This document shows positions 60,431 through 64,000 of a DNA stretch of 64,000 bases, piece after piece. Below the pieces are notes generated by a model. It was not told the origin of the DNA. It saw only the letters and a program-made list of their open reading frames with translations, and searched no databases. Positions within the stretch are counted from its first letter, which is position 1. The number at the start of each line of letters is the position of its first letter. The stretch is from Gemmatimonadota bacterium (GTDB taxonomy: Bacteria > Gemmatimonadota > Gemmatimonadetes > Gemmatimonadales > Gemmatimonadaceae), in contig JAHFCT010000005.1 in NCBI GenBank assembly GCA_023249375.1, forward strand, positions 28,380 to 92,379, in the 5' to 3' direction. The translations under genes were made by a program, and so were the position numbers.

Positions 60431-60879
60431 GTCTTGGTGCTCTTCATCAGCGACTTGTACATCTCCGCCGGACGCTCGCCCGCCTTCGGCGCCTTGTACT
60501 CGTTGGAGTGCTTCACCATCAGGCTCGTGCTCTGAAAAACGCCGTCACGGCCGTAGCGCCCCTCAACCACCACGCCCTGTCCGTCCTTGAACATCTGCGG
60601 CGGCGCTCCCTTGGAGTGCACCGCAATTTCGCCGGTGCCGTCGGTGACGGCGAAGCGCAGGTCGAGCGCCTTGTCATCCCACACCACCGAGCCGGGCTTC
60701 ACCTGGCCGCCAAGCCGCACCGGCACGTCGTATCCCTTTTCACCCTTGGCCGCCAGCTCCTTGGGCGTGAGGAAGTACACCACGTTGCTGTCGAGGCCGC
60801 CGTAGATCAGCCAACCGAATGCAATGGCGAGCACGCCCACCGCAACGAGCGCGCCCCATTTGGTCTTCTTCGAAGTCAT
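60427..60879 (-). CDS. ccmE: Heme chaperone CcmE
   Basis: Holds heme covalently in the periplasm; 150 residues from ATG 60879. One helix (WGALVAVGVLAIAFGWLIYGGL), an OB-fold, and heme-binding HSNEY with H124 and Y128, the His-type HxxxY, not the Cys variant of archaea and some bacteria. ATG overlaps the ccmD stop (ATGA), and the frame's upstream continuation is inside ccmD and is rejected. Confidence 0.94.
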   Translation of the reverse strand: MTSKKTKWGALVAVGVLAIAFGWLIYGGLDSNVVYFLTPKELAAKGEKGYDVPVRLGGQVKPGSVVWDDKALDLRFAVTDGTGEIAVHSKGAPPQMFKDGQGVVVEGRYGRDGVFQSTSLMVKHSNEYKAPKAGERPAEMYKSLMKSTKT

Positions 60880-61034
60880 GTCCTGAATCCTCCCGTGCGA
60901 GCCTGATCGTATTCCGCCCGGGCGCGGCGCACCGAACCGACGATGCGAACCAGCATGACCCCAAGCACCACCCACGTGATGACGTACGACGCCACCACAT
61001 ATTCAATTCCGCCGCTCACCGTCGCGCTATTCAT
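60876..61034 (-). CDS. ccmD: CcmD heme exporter accessory protein
   Basis: A 52-residue single-helix protein starting at ATG 61034: MNSATVSGGIEYVVASYV, a helix running to VLGVMLVRIVGSV, and a basic tail (RRARAEYDQARTGGFRT). CcmD stabilises CcmABC and helps release holo-CcmE. Position between ccmC and ccmE, with an eight-base overlap to ccmC and ATGA to ccmE, supports the call. Confidence 0.88.
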   Translation of the reverse strand: MNSATVSGGIEYVVASYVITWVVLGVMLVRIVGSVRRARAEYDQARTGGFRT

Positions 61035-61743
61035 CGTTTCCTCCAAGGGCCGCGGCTTGTGACGCGTGCTCGGCGGCCCGCTCATACCGCGCCGCCACAT
61101 AGCGCCGCTGGATGAACCAGATACACAGCAGCGTGAACGCCGCCACGTTCAGCAGCAGCCCCCGCAGGTACTCGGGCGACAGTCCGCGCGGATTGCTCTG
61201 GATCTGGTGCAGCGTGCGCCACCAGCGCACCGACATCCAGACAATCGGCACGTTGATCGCGCCAAGGATGCCCACCGCCGCGCTCCACTGGCCGCGCCGC
61301 TGCGGATCCTCGACAAACGACCGCAGCGCCAGATACCCCACGAAAATCAGGAAGAGCACCAGCGTGCTCGTCAGGCGCGCGTCCCACGACCACCAAACGT
61401 TCCAGGTGGGGCGGCCCCACAGCATGCCGAGTACCAGCGTGAGGCCGCAGAAGAGTGATCCCACTTCGGCCGCCGACGCCGCCAGCAAGTCAGCGCGCTC
61501 GTCCTCCTTCATCAGGAAATAGAGCGACGCCACCAGCACGATGCCGAACGCCAAGAACGTCACCCACGCCGCGGGGACGTGCACGTACATCATCTTCTGC
61601 AAGTGGCCCATCATCGCGTCCGCCGGGGACGTCATCACCGCAAACACCTGCGTGAAAACGAAGAAGGCGAAACTGAGCCAGCCAATCGCCACCCACGGGC
61701 CTGCTTTGGGCGGATCGAACGCGTTCGTGTTCACGGGGGACAT
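61027..61743 (-). CDS. ccmC: Heme exporter protein CcmC
   Basis: Six-helix membrane protein, 238 residues, that loads heme onto CcmE. The WWD-type loop is TWNVWWSWDARLTS (about 120-133), flanked by conserved His-containing helices (MMYVHVPAAW and a later HQIQSNPRG). It begins five bases after ccmB and overlaps ccmD. Confidence 0.96.
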   Translation of the reverse strand: MSPVNTNAFDPPKAGPWVAIGWLSFAFFVFTQVFAVMTSPADAMMGHLQKMMYVHVPAAWVTFLAFGIVLVASLYFLMKEDERADLLAASAAEVGSLFCGLTLVLGMLWGRPTWNVWWSWDARLTSTLVLFLIFVGYLALRSFVEDPQRRGQWSAAVGILGAINVPIVWMSVRWWRTLHQIQSNPRGLSPEYLRGLLLNVAAFTLLCIWFIQRRYVAARYERAAEHASQAAALGGNDE

Positions 61744-61748
61744 GGTGG

Positions 61749-62435
61749 TCAGACCTCGATCACGTATTCAAAGGCGAGGAAAGTGGCGACAAGGAAGATC
61801 ACGTCAAACAGCGACAGCATCTGCACCCACGCGCCGGTCGCATTCATCACGTCGCCGATCAGAAACGCCTTGGTGGCTTCCATCGACGCGAGCAGCACGG
61901 GAATGAGCATCGGATACAGCAGCAGCGGCAGCAGCACTTCGCGGGCTCGGCTCCGGCTCGACATCGCCGCGTAGAACGTGCCCAGCGCCACGATGCCGAT
62001 GACGCCGAGCATCATGATGCCGATGAGCGACGGCCACTGCGCGGGAATGCGCACCTGGAAGAGCACGATCCCCACCGCCACGACAATCACGAGCATCGCC
62101 GTGACGAAGATCAGGTTGGCAATCAGCTTGCCCGCGAAGATCGCCCAGCGCGCGCCAGGATAGAGCAGCAGCGCTTCGAGCGCGCCGCCCTCGAGCTCCA
62201 CCTGATACGACCGGTTGAAGGCGAGCACGCCGGCAAAGAGCACCGCCAGCCACAGCGCGCCGGCGGCCGCGGCCTTGAGCATCGCGCCGTCGGGGCCGAG
62301 CGCAAAACCGAAGAGGACGAGAATCGTAATGCCCAGCGCGGCCACCGAGTTGAACCCCGCCTTCGAGCGCCGCTCGGTGGTGAGGTCCTTCCACACGATG
62401 GCGCGCGTGCGCCGCATGTCGTCGCGGAAGGCCAT
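61749..62435 (-). CDS. ccmB: Heme exporter protein CcmB
   Basis: Membrane subunit of the CcmAB ABC complex, 228 residues, six predicted helices. AIVWKDLTTERRSKAG, FNRSYQVELEGGALEALLL and REVLLPLLLYPMLIPVLLAS are typical. The ATG shares its first base with the ccmA stop (TGATG). It works with CcmA in releasing holo-CcmE from CcmC/D. Confidence 0.95.
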   Translation of the reverse strand: MAFRDDMRRTRAIVWKDLTTERRSKAGFNSVAALGITILVLFGFALGPDGAMLKAAAAGALWLAVLFAGVLAFNRSYQVELEGGALEALLLYPGARWAIFAGKLIANLIFVTAMLVIVVAVGIVLFQVRIPAQWPSLIGIMMLGVIGIVALGTFYAAMSSRSRAREVLLPLLLYPMLIPVLLASMEATKAFLIGDVMNATGAWVQMLSLFDVIFLVATFLAFEYVIEV

Positions 62436-63175
62436 CAGGAGATTCCCGCCGCGCCGGCCGCCGCCGTAATTGCCTGCGGCGACGCGCCGTCATGAATCAG
62501 GTCGCCAGCGGAGGGCGTGTGCACTCGGCCGTCGCGAATAATCACCGTGCGATCGAGCACGCCACGCGCCGGCACCAGGTCGTGCAGCACGACGATCGCC
62601 GCGCCGCCCGCCGCGTTGAGTTCGCGAATGAAGCCGTTCATCAGCGCGATGCCGGCGACGTCGAGATTGTTGTACGGCTCGTCGAGCAGCAACAGCCGCG
62701 GACGCTGCAGGATGAGCCGCGCCAGTGAGAGCCGGCGCTGCATGCCGGCCGAAAAGCCGCGCACGCGCTCGTTCGTCACGTGCATCAGTCCGACACGTTC
62801 CAATGCCGCGTCGATGTCGGCTTCGGGAAAGCCCAGCATCGTGGCGGCAAAGGCCAGGTTCTCTCGCGCGCTGAGGTCGTCGTACAGCCCCGGCACGTGC
62901 GAGAAGAAGCCGACGTGGTGGCGCACGGCGTCGCCTTCCGTCTTCACGTTACTGCCATAGACAAAGCAGTCGCCGGCGGAGGCTTTGAGCAGCGTCGCGA
63001 CGATGCGCATGAACGTGCTCTTGCCGCAGCCGTTGTGGCCGAGCAGGCCGACCATTTCTCCGGCGCGCACTTGCAGATTGATGCCGCGCAACACCCAGCG
63101 GGCGCCAAATCGGCGTGCGACACCTCGCGCGTCGAGCGCGTGGTTCGGTGACAGAGGGGGGGCGGAGTTCTGCAC
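62435..63175 (-). CDS. ccmA: Heme exporter ATP-binding protein CcmA
   Basis: ABC ATPase of 246 residues that powers holo-CcmE release. Walker A GHNGCGKST, signature FSAGMQRRLSLARLI and Walker B LLLLDEPYNNLD are intact. First gene of ccmA-B-C-D-E-F-G-H, all translationally linked. It is preceded by a perfect inverted repeat and a tRNA terminator, so its promoter must lie in 63176-63326. Confidence 0.94.
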   Translation of the reverse strand: MQNSAPPLSPNHALDARGVARRFGARWVLRGINLQVRAGEMVGLLGHNGCGKSTFMRIVATLLKASAGDCFVYGSNVKTEGDAVRHHVGFFSHVPGLYDDLSARENLAFAATMLGFPEADIDAALERVGLMHVTNERVRGFSAGMQRRLSLARLILQRPRLLLLDEPYNNLDVAGIALMNGFIRELNAAGGAAIVVLHDLVPARGVLDRTVIIRDGRVHTPSAGDLIHDGASPQAITAAAGAAGIS

Positions 63176-63238
63176 GACAGAAATCAGGGGACTCGCGTGC
63201 CTCTTTTCCAGCCGCAGGATGCCGATAAAATGTACGGT

Positions 63239-63256
63239 TTTGCCCTACAAGGCAAA
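63239..63256. promoter_or_regulatory. Perfect inverted repeat upstream of ccmA (operator candidate)
   Basis: TTTGCC-CTACAA-GGCAAA at 63239-63256, a 6-6-6 perfect palindrome, lies 64-81 bases before the ccmA start. On the minus strand TACATTTTATC follows it closely and may be part of the -10 region. The spacing suits a dimeric regulator, but no regulator is known to bind this motif by eye. Confidence 0.4.
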
Positions 63257-63326
63257 CTACTGTGGAATAACGGGTTGCGCGGAGCGACGAACTGCCGCGC
63301 GAGACACTGCTGACAGCTGAGCAATG

Positions 63327-63358
63327 TAAAACGGGGGCCGGCACTTGCCGGCCCCCGT
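63327..63358 (-). terminator. Rho-independent terminator of tRNA-Ala
   Basis: ACGGGGGCCGGCA / TGCCGGCCCCCGT hairpin (63331-63358), followed on the minus strand by TTTTA. A very stable 13-bp stem 14 bases after the tRNA 3' end. Confidence 0.9.
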
Positions 63359-63371
63359 CGTGCATCGCGCA

Positions 63372-63444
63372 TGGAGCGTATCGGGTTCGAACCGATGACC
63401 CCCGGCTTGCAAAGCCGGTGCTCTCCCAACTGAGCTAACGCCCC
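63372..63444 (-). tRNA. tRNA-Ala (anticodon TGC)
   Basis: Acceptor GGGGCGT pairs with ACGCTCC (one G-T), D arm GCTCAGTTGGGAGAGC, anticodon loop CTTTGCAAG with TGC, T arm GGTTCGAACCC. Length 73 bases, 3' CCA not encoded. The -10-like TAGATT (complement of 63458-63463) lies upstream, and the -35 zone abuts the GATGGTA array. Confidence 0.97.
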
Positions 63445-63483
63445 GGAGTGTGGCAATCTAAGTGGGGTAGAGGGGGGCTACCA

Positions 63484-63518
63484 GATGGTAGATGGTAGAT
63501 GGTAGATGGTAGATGGTA
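63484..63518. repeat. Five-copy GATGGTA heptanucleotide array
   Basis: GATGGTA is repeated five times exactly at 63484-63518. It lies 40 bases from tRNA-Ala and 94 bases before the four-helix-bundle gene. A related short stretch, GATGGTAGATGATGG, occurs at 43412-43426 in front of the tonB-like gene. Confidence 0.9.
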
Positions 63519-63612
63519 GGCGAGGAGGCAGCCATTCGATCGGCGGAAGGAATTGCCCCTGGCCGCGTTGTCTTGATGACGCGAATCCGCCCTGAAGCGG
63601 CGAGGTTCGTGC

Positions 63613-63987
63613 ATGTTTCCGCTTCAGAAGCTCCAGGTCTACTCGCAGGCGCTCGCACTCGCTCAGCTCGTTCGATCACATTGCGGGGCGATGCGTGACG
63701 TCGACTTGCGGCGCCAACTCTTGCGGTCGGTGCGAGCGATCGCGGCGAATCTGGCTGAGGGAGCTGGCAGTCAGTCTCAGGCGGTCTTCGCACGGTACAT
63801 CGCAATCTCCGTGGCATCGGCGAAGGAAACGGAGTGTCATCTCCACATCGCGCATCAAAGCAATCTGCTCTCGAGCGCCGAGGTCGACTCGCTGCGACTA
63901 GCGCTCGACAATCTCACGCCTCGACTCGTGAGACTCCTCGCTGCCGTCCGCGAGAATGCAAAGCGGCGGATCAAGGACGCTCCTTGA
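63613..63987 (+). CDS. Four-helix-bundle protein (23S rRNA intervening-sequence family)
   Basis: A 124-residue, all-helical protein of the S23/IVP family: LQVYSQALALAQLVRSHCG, LRRQLLRSVRAIAANLAEGAG and FARYIAISVASAKETECHLH are diagnostic. These genes occur inside 23S rRNA insertions or, often, as stand-alone accessory genes near repeats, function unknown. There is no rRNA here. It is separated from the core genes by a tRNA and a heptanucleotide array, consistent with an accessory insertion. GAGG lies eight bases before ATG 63613. Confidence 0.9.
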   Translation: MFPLQKLQVYSQALALAQLVRSHCGAMRDVDLRRQLLRSVRAIAANLAEGAGSQSQAVFARYIAISVASAKETECHLHIAHQSNLLSSAEVDSLRLALDNLTPRLVRLLAAVRENAKRRIKDAP

Positions 63988-64000
63988 CCCGCCGCATCTA

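Noticed and set aside
63458..63817. Minus-strand frame over the GATGGTA array
   Set aside because: It opposes the four-helix-bundle gene, and its repeated IYHLPST run comes from the array.

Overview
The window is a high-GC chromosomal segment packed with short-spaced or overlapping genes, most of them on the minus strand. Protein content and style suggest a Gram-negative, probably aerobic bacterium of the Gemmatimonadota or a close relative. Supporting features are TonB/ExbB/ExbD, system I cytochrome c maturation (ccmA-H), many lipobox proteins, Ino1 with a PIPS-like phosphatidyltransferase, and a NagZ-AmiE fusion. The phylum call is inference from gene content; there is no rRNA to settle it.

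Layout. 1-658: 5' part of gmd, cut by the window edge. 692-4158: alpha-operon block rpmJ-rpsM-rpsK-rpsD-rpoA-rplQ-rpmB with a terminator and a candidate promoter. 4253-7881: coupled run smpB, amidase, tiny lipoprotein, pyrD, pyrF. 7932-8121: tRNA-Leu with promoter and terminator. 8184-13923: Rrf2 regulator, lipoprotein, thioredoxin reductase, MBL hydrolase, PHP phosphoesterase and an SDR whose catalytic Tyr is His. 13958-18755: dehydrogenase E2, small unknowns, and an inositol-phospholipid pair. 18906-27962: a peptidoglycan/amino-sugar salvage island (NamZ, divergent NagZ-AmiE fusion, NagB/PIG-L fusion, SSS transporter, BadF-type kinase), with an A-type Fe-S carrier inside it. 28069-31355: S9 peptidase and a coupled secreted protein. 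31422-32459: two paralogous lipoproteins. 32576-37570: a three-gene membrane cassette (LtaS-like enzyme, spermidine-synthase-like protein, membrane partner). 37665-42088: three amino-acid/dicarboxylate transporters. 42089-42596: intergenic region with an ACGGAT-iterated inverted repeat. 42597-46032: TonB system. 46148-50078: two histidine kinases, an OmpR regulator and a stand-alone Fis-type HTH. 50151-57032: sugar ABC importer plus glycosidase. 57177-63256: ccm operon. 63327-64000: tRNA-Ala, a heptanucleotide array and a four-helix-bundle gene.

How the genes work together. The 18.9-28 kb island can be read as a pathway. NamZ and NagZ-AmiE, both predicted lipoproteins, would strip MurNAc, GlcNAc and peptide from wall fragments. 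The SSS permease would import the sugar, the kinase would phosphorylate it, and the PIG-L/NagB fusion could deacetylate and deaminate it to fructose-6-phosphate. The ABC importer is translationally coupled to a glycosidase and lies upstream of a GAF/PAS kinase, a bare Fis HTH, an OmpR regulator and a second kinase, all on the same strand.
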